A stretch of DNA of 64,000 nt from Robiginitomaculum sp. GTDB lineage: Bacteria > Pseudomonadota > Alphaproteobacteria > Caulobacterales > Maricaulaceae. The DNA lies in the NCBI GenBank assembly GCA_021776515.1, contig JAJFFS010000003.1, forward strand, positions 1 to 64,000, in the 5' to 3' direction. Shown here piece by piece: positions 16,131 through 26,371 of this stretch. The first letter of the stretch is position 1. The number at the start of each line of letters is the position of its first letter. A program made the translations under genes and the position numbers. The notes under the pieces were generated by a model. It worked only from the letters and a program-made list of their open reading frames with translations, did not search any database and was not told where the DNA came from.

Positions 16131-18560
16131 ATGATGTATTTGCCGCATATTGGCTTGCGCCTTTTGACAGTTTTATTAGCTACGGGGCTTTGTCTGGCCC
16201 ACACGTCAGCTCGGGCGCAAACGGTTGCCACCTCACAGCAAGCCGTACGTATTAACCAGATAATGGTCGAAGGCAATCAGCGCCTGGAACCAGGTACGGT
16301 TCAATCATATTTGCTTCTTGGTCCTGGCGACAGTTATGATCCGGTACGCGTTGACCTTTCAATTAAAACGCTTTTCGCAACCGGGCTTTTTGCTGATGTA
16401 ACCATTCGTCTGGAAAATAACACCCTGATTGTTTCAGTGGTGGAAAACCCCATTATTAACCGTGTGATATTTGAGAACAACCGGGCCCTTAAAGAAGATA
16501 AATTACGAGATGAAGTCGAAGCGCAGCCACGGGCTATTTTTACGCGTGCGCGTGTACAGGCCGACGTTCAACGCATTGTTTCGCTGTACCGTCAGGCCGG
16601 GCATTTTGCCGCTACGGTTACACCAAAAGTGGCTGAACAACCTCAGAACCGGGTTGATCTTATTTTTGAAATGTCTGAAGGGCCCGTCACAAATGTGCGG
16701 CGGATTAATTTTGTTGGCAATCTGGTTTATTCAGATTCTGAATTGCGCCGGATTATCGCTACAAAAGAATCACGCTGGTATAAATTTTTAACATCGAACG
16801 ATAATTATGACCCCGACAGGCTTGAGTTTGATCGTGAAGAATTACGTAAATATTACGGTGACAAAGGTTATGCAGATTTTCGGGTTATTTCCTCTGTTGC
16901 TGAACTAACGCCGGATCAAAAAGACTTTTTCATCACGTTTACGGTGGATGAAGGAATCAAATACAAATTTGGTGAGACGAAGGTAGAATCTGAATTGGAT
17001 GCCCTTGATGCCGATTTGTTAAAGGCATTTATCAACATCAAGGAAGGCTCGCTTTATAAAAACCAACGCATTGATAGTGCTGTTGACACACTGACCTTTG
17101 CAGCAGGTGCTTCGGGGTATGCCTTTGTTGACGTTCGCCCACAGCGTACACGCAACAGAGAAACCCGCACAGTGGATTTAAATTTTGTCGTTAATGAAGG
17201 CCCGCGTGTTTATGTTGAACGCGTAGAAGTGGTTGGTAATACGCAAACGCTGGATCGTGTTATTCGCCGCGAAGTTCAAATTGTGGAAGGTGACGCGTTT
17301 AACCGGGTGTTGCTGGACCGTTCTCGCAATCTGGTTCGTAGTCTGGGCTTTTTCAAGGAAGTTGAAATCACCGAGAAACCAGGGTCTAAACCTGACCGGG
17401 CAGTGGTTCAGATCAAGGTTGAGGAACAGCCCACAGGGGAGCTGTCTTTTGGGGTTGGGTTTTCCTCGGTAAACTCTTTTCTTGTGGATGTCTCAGTCAC
17501 CCAGAGGAATTTCCGTGGCCGTGGTCAGTTCTTGCGCTTTGCTGTTTCAGCGAGTTCACGTCAACAAAACATTGATCTTCGTTTTACTGAACCCCGCTTT
17601 TTGGGGCGTAACCTTTCAGCCGGTGTTGAGGCGTTTAATATCAGATCTGATTTTATCCGCGAGGCTGGTTTTCGGACGAATTCATTGGGTGGTAGTGTGC
17701 GCGTTGGCTTCCCGACTACGGCAAACTCGCGCCTGTTTCTGCGTTATACCGCTCGTAGTGACAAAATTACTGCACCAGAGGTCGCGGCCATTGATATCTT
17801 TGGCAGTCCAATTTTTGATGCCGATGGTAATCTGGTCACAACATGTACGGCCTCACTGCAAATTTGTTCCCAAATTGGCAGGCGTTTGACCTCTCTTGTC
17901 GGGTTTACGATGATTTGGGACAAACGTAACGACCCCATAAGTCCAACACGCGGATTTAATGTTTCATTTGATCAGGAAATAGCTGGTGTAGGTGGGGATG
18001 TTCGTTATGTCCGCTCCTCTCTCACCGGCGATGCTTATCGCGGTATTATCAAGAACTTTATTCTCAGTGCTCATTTAAACGCCGGCTACATCACTGCTTG
18101 GGGCGGTAAAGATATGCGTATTAATGACCGCTTTTTTAAAGGTGGTTTGTCTTTCCGTGGTTTTGATATAGCCGGGATTGGCCCCCGTATTGTTGAAATT
18201 GTTGATGATGGAAATGGCGGCACAACAGATTTTGCACGAGATGCATTAGGCGGTAAAGCCTTTGCAATTGGTTCACTGGAGCTGGCATTTCCAACGGGCT
18301 TGCCAGAGCAATATGGCATTAAAGGGGCGTTGTTTACCGAATGGGGAACGCTGGGATTGCTTGATGCCAATGACAAAATTGTCTCGGATGAAGCGCGATT
18401 TGCTGTTCGTGATAATCTTTCCATTCGCGGTTCAGCCGGGGTTTCCGTCTTTTGGGACTCGCCGTTTGGTCCAGTACGTTTTGACTTCTCACGTATAATC
18501 AGAAGCGAAGTCTATGATGATATAACAAAGTTCAGATTTAGTCAGGTAACAAGGTTTTAA
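16131..18560 (+). CDS. bamA: Outer membrane protein assembly factor BamA
   Basis: This 809-aa outer-membrane insertase has a signal peptide ending near SARAQ, five POTRA-like repeats in the first half (for example INQIMVEGNQRLEPGTVQSY and VERVEVVGNTQTLDRVIRRE) and a C-terminal 16-strand barrel ending in FRFSQVTRF with a terminal Phe. The conserved RGF of the barrel loop appears in GLSFRGFDIAGIG. The gene follows rseP by eight bases and precedes the chaperone gene skp. Confidence 0.98.
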   Translation: MMYLPHIGLRLLTVLLATGLCLAHTSARAQTVATSQQAVRINQIMVEGNQRLEPGTVQSYLLLGPGDSYDPVRVDLSIKTLFATGLFADVTIRLENNTLIVSVVENPIINRVIFENNRALKEDKLRDEVEAQPRAIFTRARVQADVQRIVSLYRQAGHFAATVTPKVAEQPQNRVDLIFEMSEGPVTNVRRINFVGNLVYSDSELRRIIATKESRWYKFLTSNDNYDPDRLEFDREELRKYYGDKGYADFRVISSVAELTPDQKDFFITFTVDEGIKYKFGETKVESELDALDADLLKAFINIKEGSLYKNQRIDSAVDTLTFAAGASGYAFVDVRPQRTRNRETRTVDLNFVVNEGPRVYVERVEVVGNTQTLDRVIRREVQIVEGDAFNRVLLDRSRNLVRSLGFFKEVEITEKPGSKPDRAVVQIKVEEQPTGELSFGVGFSSVNSFLVDVSVTQRNFRGRGQFLRFAVSASSRQQNIDLRFTEPRFLGRNLSAGVEAFNIRSDFIREAGFRTNSLGGSVRVGFPTTANSRLFLRYTARSDKITAPEVAAIDIFGSPIFDADGNLVTTCTASLQICSQIGRRLTSLVGFTMIWDKRNDPISPTRGFNVSFDQEIAGVGGDVRYVRSSLTGDAYRGIIKNFILSAHLNAGYITAWGGKDMRINDRFFKGGLSFRGFDIAGIGPRIVEIVDDGNGGTTDFARDALGGKAFAIGSLELAFPTGLPEQYGIKGALFTEWGTLGLLDANDKIVSDEARFAVRDNLSIRGSAGVSVFWDSPFGPVRFDFSRIIRSEVYDDITKFRFSQVTRF

Positions 18561-18562
18561 CT

Positions 18563-19171
18563 ATGAAAATTCTAATCACCAGCATTTCGTTCGCCCTTCT
18601 TGGCGCATTTTCTACGGCACCTGCCCTAGCGCAAACACCTACAAGCGGGACCAAAGTTGCCGTTATCAGTCAGGAACTGTCTCTCGCCAAATCTAAAGTC
18701 GGTCTATACGTTGCTGATCAACTTAATGCGCTGGATAAGGAAATCGACACTGAATTTGAGCCAGAACTGGCGCCATTGCGGACACAAGCGCAGCAGTTAA
18801 ATGCTGAAATTTCTGCTTTATCCCCTGAAACACTACGCACCCGCACTGACTTGCAACGCCGGGGACAGGAAATTCGCCAGAAACTGGCTATATTAGGCGA
18901 TTGGAAGCAGCGTCAGATGGAAGCTACCCGGCAACAGGCATTAACACCGGCCCTTAAAGCCTATGAAGCGGCTGTTAATGCCGTTATCAAGGAAGGTAAC
19001 ATTCAGATACTTCTGCCAGGTGAGGCAACATTGTTTCGTACCAGCACTGTGGATGTTACCGAAGCCGTTGTCAGTAAAATTGATGCAGCCTTGACTACAA
19101 CCCCGGTTAACCGGGTGCGGGTTCCGCGGGTTGCTCCGCAACAGCAACAAGGGCAAGCTCCGGGACGATAA
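18563..19171 (+). CDS. skp: OmpH/Skp family periplasmic chaperone
   Basis: This 202-aa secreted protein has a signal peptide ending ALAQ and a mostly helical, charged middle region (about 60-130) typical of the Skp tentacles that hold unfolded outer-membrane proteins. Its place between bamA and lpxD matches Skp in other proteobacteria. The Gln/Pro-rich end (VAPQQQQGQAPGR) is unusual and probably disordered. Confidence 0.88.
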   Translation: MKILITSISFALLGAFSTAPALAQTPTSGTKVAVISQELSLAKSKVGLYVADQLNALDKEIDTEFEPELAPLRTQAQQLNAEISALSPETLRTRTDLQRRGQEIRQKLAILGDWKQRQMEATRQQALTPALKAYEAAVNAVIKEGNIQILLPGEATLFRTSTVDVTEAVVSKIDAALTTTPVNRVRVPRVAPQQQQGQAPGR

Positions 19172-19198
19172 CTACAGCTTTGGGAGGCGCATTTCAGG

Positions 19199-20227
19199 GT
19201 GAGTGATTCACGCTTTTACCATCTGCAAGCGCCTCTATTTGCCCATTTGGCTGCCTTAGCCGGTGAAGCGGAGCTGGTTTACGGCAATCCGGAACATAGC
19301 CTTGGTGATGTAGAAACGCTTGAATGCGCCACTTCTGCTGATATGGCTTTTGTGCGTAATCAGGCATATTTACAAGACATGACAACGCTGGATGCCGGTT
19401 TGTGTTTTTGTCCACCAGGCCTTGAAACAAAACTCAAGGCACTCGGCGTCCACACGATTGCTATAAGTGACAATCCCGACAGAGCTTTTTTGAGGGCTGC
19501 CTCAGGTCTTGTTCAGCCACGGGCATTAATCTCACCTGATGAAGCAATCTCTTCAAAGGCAGATATTGCAAAAGATGCACAAATAAGCGCCAGAGCGTGT
19601 ATTGGACCCGGTGCCATAATCGGTGAGGGCTCACGCATTGGGCCCGGTGCCATCATCGGCACAGGATGCGTCATTGGGCGCAATTGTTCCATCGGTGCCG
19701 GCGCGGCCATCAGTTATTCCATCGTAGGCGATGGTGTTGATGTGCGCCCTGGAGCCGTAATTGGAGAGGCTGGCCTTGGGGTGATTGGTGGTGATGCGGG
19801 GATACAGGCTATGGCCCATTTTGGCCAGGTTCACATCGCTAATGGGGTTCGCATCGGTGCTAATTCAACAATTGATCGCGCAGTATTTGGTAGCACATAC
19901 ATAGGTGCGCGTAGTCAAATTGATAATCTGGTGCACATTGCCCACAATGTTCAGGTTGGCTCTGATTGCGTACTGGCGGCTTTGTGCGGGGTGGCGGGCA
20001 GTACAGTTTTAGGAAACAATGTGATGATGGGCGGGCGCGCGGGCATTATTGACCATATTCAAATTGGTGATGGTGTTCAAATCGGCGCCGGGGCCCTGGT
20101 TACCAGAAACATTGGATCAGGGGAGAGTTGGAGCGGTTATCCCGCCCGTCCCTTGCGCCAATATTTGCGGGAACAAGCCATGCTGGAAAAACTGGCAGCG
20201 AGCAGAGGCGGTGACGATGATGCTTGA
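19199..20227 (+). CDS. lpxD: UDP-3-O-(3-hydroxymyristoyl)glucosamine N-acyltransferase
   Basis: This 342-aa enzyme adds the N-linked acyl chain in lipid A synthesis. The second half is a left-handed parallel beta helix of hexapeptide repeats (IGPGAIIGEGSRIGPGAIIG), and VHIAHNVQVG carries the catalytic His. A GTG start is used, with GGGAGG about 11 bases upstream. It overlaps fabZ at its stop. Confidence 0.96.
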   Translation: MSDSRFYHLQAPLFAHLAALAGEAELVYGNPEHSLGDVETLECATSADMAFVRNQAYLQDMTTLDAGLCFCPPGLETKLKALGVHTIAISDNPDRAFLRAASGLVQPRALISPDEAISSKADIAKDAQISARACIGPGAIIGEGSRIGPGAIIGTGCVIGRNCSIGAGAAISYSIVGDGVDVRPGAVIGEAGLGVIGGDAGIQAMAHFGQVHIANGVRIGANSTIDRAVFGSTYIGARSQIDNLVHIAHNVQVGSDCVLAALCGVAGSTVLGNNVMMGGRAGIIDHIQIGDGVQIGAGALVTRNIGSGESWSGYPARPLRQYLREQAMLEKLAASRGGDDDA

Positions 20228-20693
20228 GAATGCAGAAAGTGCCGCAGGCCAATCCATCGCTATGGATGAGGTGTGTCATTATTTACCGCACCGTTTCCCC
20301 TTTTTATTGATTGACCGCGCGATCAATTTTATTGAGGGTGAGAGCATAACCGGCATCAAAGCGGTTGGCGCAAATGAGCCTTTCTTTCCCGGGCATTTTC
20401 CAGGCAACCCGGTTATGCCGGGGGTTTTGTTAATCGAGGCTATGGGGCAATCTGGTGCTCTGCTTTCATCCAAGACGCTTGATCTGAAGCCTGGCGAACA
20501 AACCATCATGTTTCTTGGTGTTGAAAAGGGGCGGTTTCGTCGCCCTGTCGTTCCTGGTGATCTCTTGCATATCCCGGTGAAACTTTTGAAGATTCGTAGA
20601 AATATCCATTTTTATGAAGGGGAAGTCTACGTAAACGAGGTTCTATGTGCGCAATGCCGGTTCAGCGCTATGGCCATCCCGAGTAGCTCATGA
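20217..20693 (+). CDS. fabZ: 3-hydroxyacyl-[ACP] dehydratase FabZ
   Basis: This 158-aa hot-dog enzyme dehydrates 3-hydroxyacyl-ACP in fatty acid synthesis. The catalytic His lies in YLPHRFPFLLIDR and the catalytic Glu in PGVLLIEAMGQ, after the PGHFPGNPVMPG loop. Two ATG codons in tandem (20217 and 20220) could start it; GAGG nine bases before the first decides for 20217. The start overlaps the lpxD stop, and the stop overlaps the lpxA start by four bases. Confidence 0.96.
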   Translation: MMLENAESAAGQSIAMDEVCHYLPHRFPFLLIDRAINFIEGESITGIKAVGANEPFFPGHFPGNPVMPGVLLIEAMGQSGALLSSKTLDLKPGEQTIMFLGVEKGRFRRPVVPGDLLHIPVKLLKIRRNIHFYEGEVYVNEVLCAQCRFSAMAIPSSS

Positions 20694-21490
20694 GTGAAAC
20701 TATAATCCACCCCAATGCCTTGGTAGAGCCCGGTGCAAAATTAGGCGCTGGCGTGCAGATCGGCCCGTTTAGCATCATCAGGGCCGGGGCAGAGCTCCAT
20801 GATGGCGTCCATATACATGGACAGGTGCATATAGGTGCCGGTGTGTGCCTTGGTCGTGAATGTGAGGTGTTTCCGCAGGCTGTATTGGGGGGGGCTCCAC
20901 AGGATTTGAAATACAAAGGCGAAGAAACCCGGCTTGTCATTGGCAAGCGCAATATTATCCGCGAGCATGTCACCATGCACACTGGTACCGAAGCTGGTCA
21001 TGGTGTTACCCGCATCGGCGATAATGGTTATTTCATGGTGGGGGCGCATATCGCCCATGACTGTGTTGTGGGTAATCATGTGGTATTTGCCAATGCTGTG
21101 GCCATTGGCGGGTTTGTGCAGGTGGGTGATTACGCCAATCTTGGCGGCATGGTTGGCGTGCATCAGTTTACCCGCATTGGCCATCATGCTTTTGTCGGGG
21201 CGCTGGCCTATGTCTCGCGTGATGTTATTCCTTATGGTATGGCGGTAGATAACCCGGCCCGTTTGAACGGCCTGAATGTTATCGGGATGCAGCGCGCAGG
21301 TATTGCACGTAAAGATATTCATACTGCCCGTGCCGCTTATAAGGCGCTGTTTGACGATGAAACAAGGCCATTTTCTGAGCGGTTAAGTATTCTGGAAAGC
21401 CGTTATAAGGACAGCGTTCTGGTTATGGACATGGTTGAATTTATAAAGGTCAGTTCAGATCGCGCATTGTGTTTGCCCGATGCAGACTGA
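20690..21490 (+). CDS. lpxA: UDP-N-acetylglucosamine O-acyltransferase
   Basis: This 266-aa enzyme performs the first step of lipid A synthesis, moving a 3-hydroxyacyl chain from ACP to UDP-GlcNAc. It has hexapeptide repeats through the first two thirds, the active-site region GAHIAHDCVVGNHVVFAN and the substrate segment HQFTRIGHHAFVG. The C-terminal helical part (AGIARKDIHTARAAYKALF) is typical. It overlaps fabZ and lpxI at either end. Confidence 0.97.
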   Translation: MSETIIHPNALVEPGAKLGAGVQIGPFSIIRAGAELHDGVHIHGQVHIGAGVCLGRECEVFPQAVLGGAPQDLKYKGEETRLVIGKRNIIREHVTMHTGTEAGHGVTRIGDNGYFMVGAHIAHDCVVGNHVVFANAVAIGGFVQVGDYANLGGMVGVHQFTRIGHHAFVGALAYVSRDVIPYGMAVDNPARLNGLNVIGMQRAGIARKDIHTARAAYKALFDDETRPFSERLSILESRYKDSVLVMDMVEFIKVSSDRALCLPDAD

Positions 21491-22343
21491 AATCAAAGCA
21501 CAAAAATGGACGCATCTTGGTGTTGTCGCAGGTGGTGGCCTTTTGCCACTTGTGCTTGCCCGGCAAGCCAGTGCCACAGGCAAACCCGTTAGTATTGCCT
21601 GTCTTAGTGAATTTACCGACCAGAACTGGGGTGGGTTTTCAACGCGGGATTTTACGCGGGAAAACTTCGCTACGATATTCTCATACTTTAAGGATGTGGG
21701 GGTTGATGCTGTAGTTTTCGGCGGACAGGTTCAGCGCCCGGATTTTGAAGTTTTTAGCCCTGAGGGACTTGAAATTCCGGCTCAGGAAAAATTGCAAAAT
21801 GCGGCACGGCAAGGCGATGATGCACTATTGCGCGGTATCATCACCCTGTTTGAAAACGCCGGGTTTGTTGTGTTGGGCACAGAGGATATTGCCCCAAACC
21901 TCATGATGCCGCCCGGCCCTATAGGCAACATGGTGGTGCCGGCCCATGTCCGTTCAGATTGCCGTCTTGCCCGCGAAGTTACGCTAAAAGTCGGGGCACT
22001 GGATATTGGTCAGTGTGTTGCGGTATGTGATGGAGTGGTTTTGGCAGTAGAAGCGCAAGAAGGAACAGCGGCTATGTTAGCCCGCTGTGCTGAATTACCC
22101 TTGGCGGTACGCGGAACGGTAAATAACCGGCGCGGCATATTTGCAAAGCTGGCAAAGCCGGGGCAAGAACGCCGCATTGACTTACCTGTTGTTGGTGTTT
22201 CCACTATTGAGGACGTGGCGCGGGCTGGGTTTGCTGGTCTCGTTTTAGAGACGGGTAGCGTTATTTTATTGGAACCAGAGGCGATTATAGACGCGGCAGA
22301 CAGGCTGGGGCTTTTCCTTCTTGGCGTGGAGGCAGGCCGATAG
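21480..22343 (+). CDS. lpxI: UDP-2,3-diacylglucosamine diphosphatase LpxI
   Basis: This 287-aa protein belongs to the LpxI family (formerly DUF1009), the alphaproteobacterial replacement for LpxH. It hydrolyses UDP-diacylglucosamine to lipid X. It shows LGVVAGGGLLPLVLARQA at the N-terminus and the C-terminal GRFAKLAKPGQE-like segment GIFAKLAKPGQERRIDLPVV. It overlaps lpxA by 11 bases, and lpxB follows after three, so the lipid A genes form a tight operon. Confidence 0.93.
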   Translation: MQTEIKAQKWTHLGVVAGGGLLPLVLARQASATGKPVSIACLSEFTDQNWGGFSTRDFTRENFATIFSYFKDVGVDAVVFGGQVQRPDFEVFSPEGLEIPAQEKLQNAARQGDDALLRGIITLFENAGFVVLGTEDIAPNLMMPPGPIGNMVVPAHVRSDCRLAREVTLKVGALDIGQCVAVCDGVVLAVEAQEGTAAMLARCAELPLAVRGTVNNRRGIFAKLAKPGQERRIDLPVVGVSTIEDVARAGFAGLVLETGSVILLEPEAIIDAADRLGLFLLGVEAGR

Positions 22344-22346
22344 GTT

Positions 22347-23537
22347 ATGTGCAAGGATAAGGACCAACCCGCACCTGTACGGATATTTTTGGTGGCTGGG
22401 GAAACCAGTGGTGACGCGCTGGGGGCAGAAATCATTGAACCTTTGCGTGAAAAATTTGGCGGCAATGTAGAGTTTTTTGGAATTGGTGGTCCGGCAATGG
22501 CCGCACGCGGTATTGATAGTCCTATTCATATTTCTCAGCTTTCTGTGCTGGGCTATATTGAAGGGCTGCTTGCCTGGCGGCGTATTGTAAAACTGGCCCA
22601 AAGCGCCGCTCTTTACGCCGATGAATGCAGCGCAGATATTGTTATTCTGATTGATAGTTGGGGGTTCACATTGCGTGTTGCCCGGGCCGTTCGCGCCATT
22701 CGCCCGGAGGCATTATTGGTTAAATATGTTGGTCCACAGGTCTGGGCTTCCCGGCCGGGGCGTGCCAAAACGCTTGGTCAGGCGGTTGATCATTTGCTGA
22801 CCATTCATCCTTTTGATGCGCCTTATTATGAAACAGAAAGTCTGCCGATAACCTTTGTCGGCAATCCTGTGCTTTCGCGCTATAGACCAGGCGATGGTGC
22901 GGCTTTGCGCAAAAGCCTGAATATTGCCGAAAATGCCCAAATTTTATTAGTGCTGTTTGGTAGCCGTAGTGCCGAGTTCTCAAGGTTGCATGAACCTTTT
23001 GCCGAAGCCGTTCATCGTTTGCGTAAACGTCATCCTGATCTTGTGGTGTTGTGCCCATTATCGCGTGCGATTGGTACGCAGGTGAGGGCTGCCGCGACGG
23101 ATGACCCGAGACTGCAAGACATGATATTTCTGGATGAGGAAAAAAATACGGATGTATTTGCTGCTGCTGATCTGGCACTGGCCTGTTCGGGTACTGTTAC
23201 CACTGAGCTGGCTGCTGCGCGTGTACCTATGGTCGTTGGTTACAAAATTGGGCAACTTTCCTGGGCATTACTGAAGACATTTTTCCTGAAAACCCGTTTT
23301 GTTACTTTGGTCAATATGGCATCAGATAAAATGATTGTGCCGGAATTTTTGCAAAATAATTGCCAACCCGGTGCTTTATATGTGGCGTTGGAACAACTGC
23401 TTGGAAATAAAAAAGAGCGAGATACACAAAAAAAATCACTCGCTGTGGCGATTAAAAAGATGACTACAGACGGTTCCCCGACACCACAACGTGTTGCCGG
23501 GGCCATTTATTCATTTTGGCAGAAGATTAAGCGTTAG
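22347..23537 (+). CDS. lpxB: Lipid-A-disaccharide synthase
   Basis: This 396-aa GT-B glycosyltransferase joins lipid X and UDP-diacylglucosamine into the lipid A disaccharide at the inner membrane. Signatures are [30 protein letters not shown] and [17 protein letters not shown], followed by the C-terminal nucleotide-binding part with [20 protein letters not shown]. It ends the forward block and overlaps the convergent gltA by four bases, so no terminator separates them. Confidence 0.97.
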   Translation: MCKDKDQPAPVRIFLVAGETSGDALGAEIIEPLREKFGGNVEFFGIGGPAMAARGIDSPIHISQLSVLGYIEGLLAWRRIVKLAQSAALYADECSADIVILIDSWGFTLRVARAVRAIRPEALLVKYVGPQVWASRPGRAKTLGQAVDHLLTIHPFDAPYYETESLPITFVGNPVLSRYRPGDGAALRKSLNIAENAQILLVLFGSRSAEFSRLHEPFAEAVHRLRKRHPDLVVLCPLSRAIGTQVRAAATDDPRLQDMIFLDEEKNTDVFAAADLALACSGTVTTELAAARVPMVVGYKIGQLSWALLKTFFLKTRFVTLVNMASDKMIVPEFLQNNCQPGALYVALEQLLGNKKERDTQKKSLAVAIKKMTTDGSPTPQRVAGAIYSFWQKIKR

Positions 23538-24841
23538 CGTTCATCCATTGCAACATAATCCCTTAGCGCTGCGCCAGTATAAATTTGCCGTGGGCGTCCA
23601 ATTTTTTGCGATGGGTCACTGAGCATTTCTGACCATTGGGCAATCCAGCCAACTGTTCGTGCAAGAGCGAACAGAACAGTAAACATATCGCTTGGAAAAC
23701 CCATAGCTTTCAATGTGATGCCGGAATAAAAGTCAATATTGGGATAGAGTTTTCTTTCGACAAAATATTCATCGCTTAGTGCAATGCGTTCAAGTTCCAA
23801 AGCAATTTTTAGAATGGGATCGTCACGATGGCCGGTGACATCAAGCACTTCATGGCAGGTGCGTTGCATGATTTTTGCCCGTGGGTCATAATTTTTATAA
23901 ACCCGGTGGCCAAAGCCCATGAGGCGGAACGGATCGTTTTTGTCTTTTGCGCGTTTAATGAATTCCGGGATGCGGTCCACTGAACCAATTTCATAGAGCA
24001 TACGCAATGCTGCTTCATTAGCGCCACCATGGGCTGGCCCCCAAAGGCAGGCAACACCGGCAGCAATGCAGGCAAAGGGGTTGGCCCCGGATGAACCGGC
24101 AAGGCGCACAGTTGAGGTCGAGGCGTTTTGCTCGTGATCGGCATGAAGAATAAAAATGCGATCCATTGCCCGGGCAAGAACAGGGTTTACTTCATAGCTC
24201 TCTGCCGGCACGGCAAAGCACATTCTCAGGAAGTTTTCCGCATAACCGTAATCATTGCGCGGCCCGATAAAAGGCTGCCCGATAGAATACTTAAAGGCCC
24301 GTGCAGCAATGGTTGGCATTTTGGCAACCATACGGTGGCTGGCTACTTTGCGTTGCAGTGGGTCATTGATGTCGGTTGAATCGTGATAGAATGAAGACAG
24401 CGCCCCGACGGCACCGCAAACGATGGCCATTGGATGAGCATCTCGTCGGAACCCATTGAAAAATGTATCAAATTGCGTATGCAACATGGTGTGATAAGTG
24501 ATGGCATGTTCAAAGTCTTCCATTTCGGAAGACGTTGGCAAATGGCCGTATAACAACAGGTAGGAAACTTCCAGAAAGTTTGATTGTTCTGCCAATTGAT
24601 CGATGGGGTAACCACGATAGAGCAGGGTGCCTTCACCGCCATCAATATAGGTAATTTGCGATTCGCAACTGGCTGTGGAAGTGAAACCCGGGTCGAAGGT
24701 GAACATGCCGGAATGCTTATAAAGGGCACGTATGTCGATTACGTCAGGTCCAACAGTGCCGGAATAAACCGGCAGTTCAAAAGTGCCCCCTGTGGACGTA
24801 TTTAATTTTGCATCACTGGTTTTTTTAATTTTAATTTCCAT
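23534..24841 (-). CDS. gltA: Citrate synthase
   Basis: This 435-aa type II citrate synthase condenses oxaloacetate and acetyl-CoA. Motifs include [10 protein letters not shown]-like [29 protein letters not shown] with the catalytic His, and [15 protein letters not shown] chose the ATG at 24841 because GAGG lies nine bases upstream; two in-frame ATGs a few codons earlier sit on top of that site. It lies convergent to lpxB and downstream of gltX in the same direction. Confidence 0.97.
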   Translation of the reverse strand: MEIKIKKTSDAKLNTSTGGTFELPVYSGTVGPDVIDIRALYKHSGMFTFDPGFTSTASCESQITYIDGGEGTLLYRGYPIDQLAEQSNFLEVSYLLLYGHLPTSSEMEDFEHAITYHTMLHTQFDTFFNGFRRDAHPMAIVCGAVGALSSFYHDSTDINDPLQRKVASHRMVAKMPTIAARAFKYSIGQPFIGPRNDYGYAENFLRMCFAVPAESYEVNPVLARAMDRIFILHADHEQNASTSTVRLAGSSGANPFACIAAGVACLWGPAHGGANEAALRMLYEIGSVDRIPEFIKRAKDKNDPFRLMGFGHRVYKNYDPRAKIMQRTCHEVLDVTGHRDDPILKIALELERIALSDEYFVERKLYPNIDFYSGITLKAMGFPSDMFTVLFALARTVGWIAQWSEMLSDPSQKIGRPRQIYTGAALRDYVAMDER

Positions 24842-24902
24842 TGTCATTGACCTCATCTCAATTATTTAGCGCAGTATGCACTAATATTATTTGCACCCTG
24901 TG

Positions 24903-26312
24903 TCAGGCTATGTTTGCCGCCAGGGCATCGTTCAGACGGGCCAGAGTCTCCTCTTTGCCCAATAGTGCGCAGGTCGTCCCCAAATCTGGCGCTGGTGCTC
25001 CCCCGCTGAGTGCCGCCCGCAGGGGTTGACCAACTTTACCAAAGCCAACCTCTTCGGTTTCAGCAAAATCTTTTAACCCTTTATCGAGGGCCTCGATTTG
25101 CCAATCAGACTGGCTTTGCAAAACTTCGCGCAAACGCGCCAATCTTGGCATAGCGTCACCTTTTAGCGGTTTTGCTGTTTTCCCACTTAAAGGAATCGGT
25201 CGCTGTCGTACTAGAAAGTAACTCTGTTCGGCCAAATCGGAAATGGTTTTGGCTCTTTTTTTAATAATTTCCATAGCACCGCGCACCCGCTGTTCTGCTG
25301 CGGTGTTTATCGGCCAGTTTTTCACGCCTTTCATATAGTCAAGAGCCAGCCCCGCGAGGCGGTCATTATCGGCGCGGTGCAGGTAATGAGCATTAATGCT
25401 GGCCATTTTGTCGAAATCCAGCCGGGCTGGCGCTTTGTTAATCCCCGCAAGACTGAAAACAGTTATGAGTTCCTCCGTAGAAGCAATTTCCATATCACCG
25501 TGCGCCCAGCCCAGCCGCACCAGATAATTGCGCATGGCCTCGGGCAGATACCCCATGTCTCGATAAGCCTCTACGCCCAGCGCCCCGTGGCGTTTGGAAA
25601 GCTTTTTCCCGTCTGGTCCATGGATGAGCGGAATATGGGCAAAAATGGGAGCAGGCCAGTTAAGCGCTTGATAAATCAGGCACTGCCGCGCTGCATTGAC
25701 CAAATGATCATCCCCCCGAATGACGTGGCTGACACACATATCATGGTCATCAACAACAACTGCCAGCATGTAGGTGGGGGTGCCATCTGCGCGTAACAAA
25801 ATCAGATCATCCAGGGCCGTGTTAGCAAAAGTTACCGTGCCCTGCACTTGATCATCAATAACGGTTTCCCCTTCCCGGGGGGCTTTAAGGCGGATAACAC
25901 AGGGTTTGTTTTCCGGGGCGTCGTCTGCCTCCTTCTCACGCCATGGTGAGCAAAAAAGACGTCCCTCTTCGCGCGCTGCTTCACGCTCCGCCGTAACCTC
26001 ATCCGGGGTCATATAACAACGATATGCCCCACCGGATTGTAACAGGCTGTGCGCAATTTGCGCATGACGAGCTGCATTTTTACTTTGGTAATAGACCTCA
26101 TCATCATGATCCAGGCCCAGCCAGGCCATGCCATCCAAAATGGCTTGAGTTGCTTCGGAGGTAGAGCGAGCACGGTCAGTATCTTCAACACGCAATAAGA
26201 ATTTGCCATCATTGGCACGGGCAAATAGCCAGTTGAACAATGCTGTGCGGGCACCGCCAATATGCAAATAGCCGGTGGGGGATGGCGCAAAACGGGTGAT
26301 GATATCTGACAT
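24903..26312 (-). CDS. gltX: Glutamate-tRNA ligase
   Basis: This 469-aa class I synthetase charges tRNA-Glu. The class signature appears as RFAPSPTGYLHIGGARTALF (HIGH motif variant) and KLSKRHG (KMSKS equivalent). The chosen ATG gives the standard N-terminus MSDIITRFAPSP; the frame is open 32 codons further upstream but that part is not family-like and would overlap the comEC start region. It is divergent from comEC, 59 bases apart. Many alphaproteobacteria carry two gltX genes; only this one is in the window. Confidence 0.96.
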   Translation of the reverse strand: MSDIITRFAPSPTGYLHIGGARTALFNWLFARANDGKFLLRVEDTDRARSTSEATQAILDGMAWLGLDHDDEVYYQSKNAARHAQIAHSLLQSGGAYRCYMTPDEVTAEREAAREEGRLFCSPWREKEADDAPENKPCVIRLKAPREGETVIDDQVQGTVTFANTALDDLILLRADGTPTYMLAVVVDDHDMCVSHVIRGDDHLVNAARQCLIYQALNWPAPIFAHIPLIHGPDGKKLSKRHGALGVEAYRDMGYLPEAMRNYLVRLGWAHGDMEIASTEELITVFSLAGINKAPARLDFDKMASINAHYLHRADNDRLAGLALDYMKGVKNWPINTAAEQRVRGAMEIIKKRAKTISDLAEQSYFLVRQRPIPLSGKTAKPLKGDAMPRLARLREVLQSQSDWQIEALDKGLKDFAETEEVGFGKVGQPLRAALSGGAPAPDLGTTCALLGKEETLARLNDALAANIA

Positions 26313-26371
26313 GAAGGGACCGGGAAAGAAAAACGGGCAGGAATCAAAACTTATGCTACCATGCGCGTCAG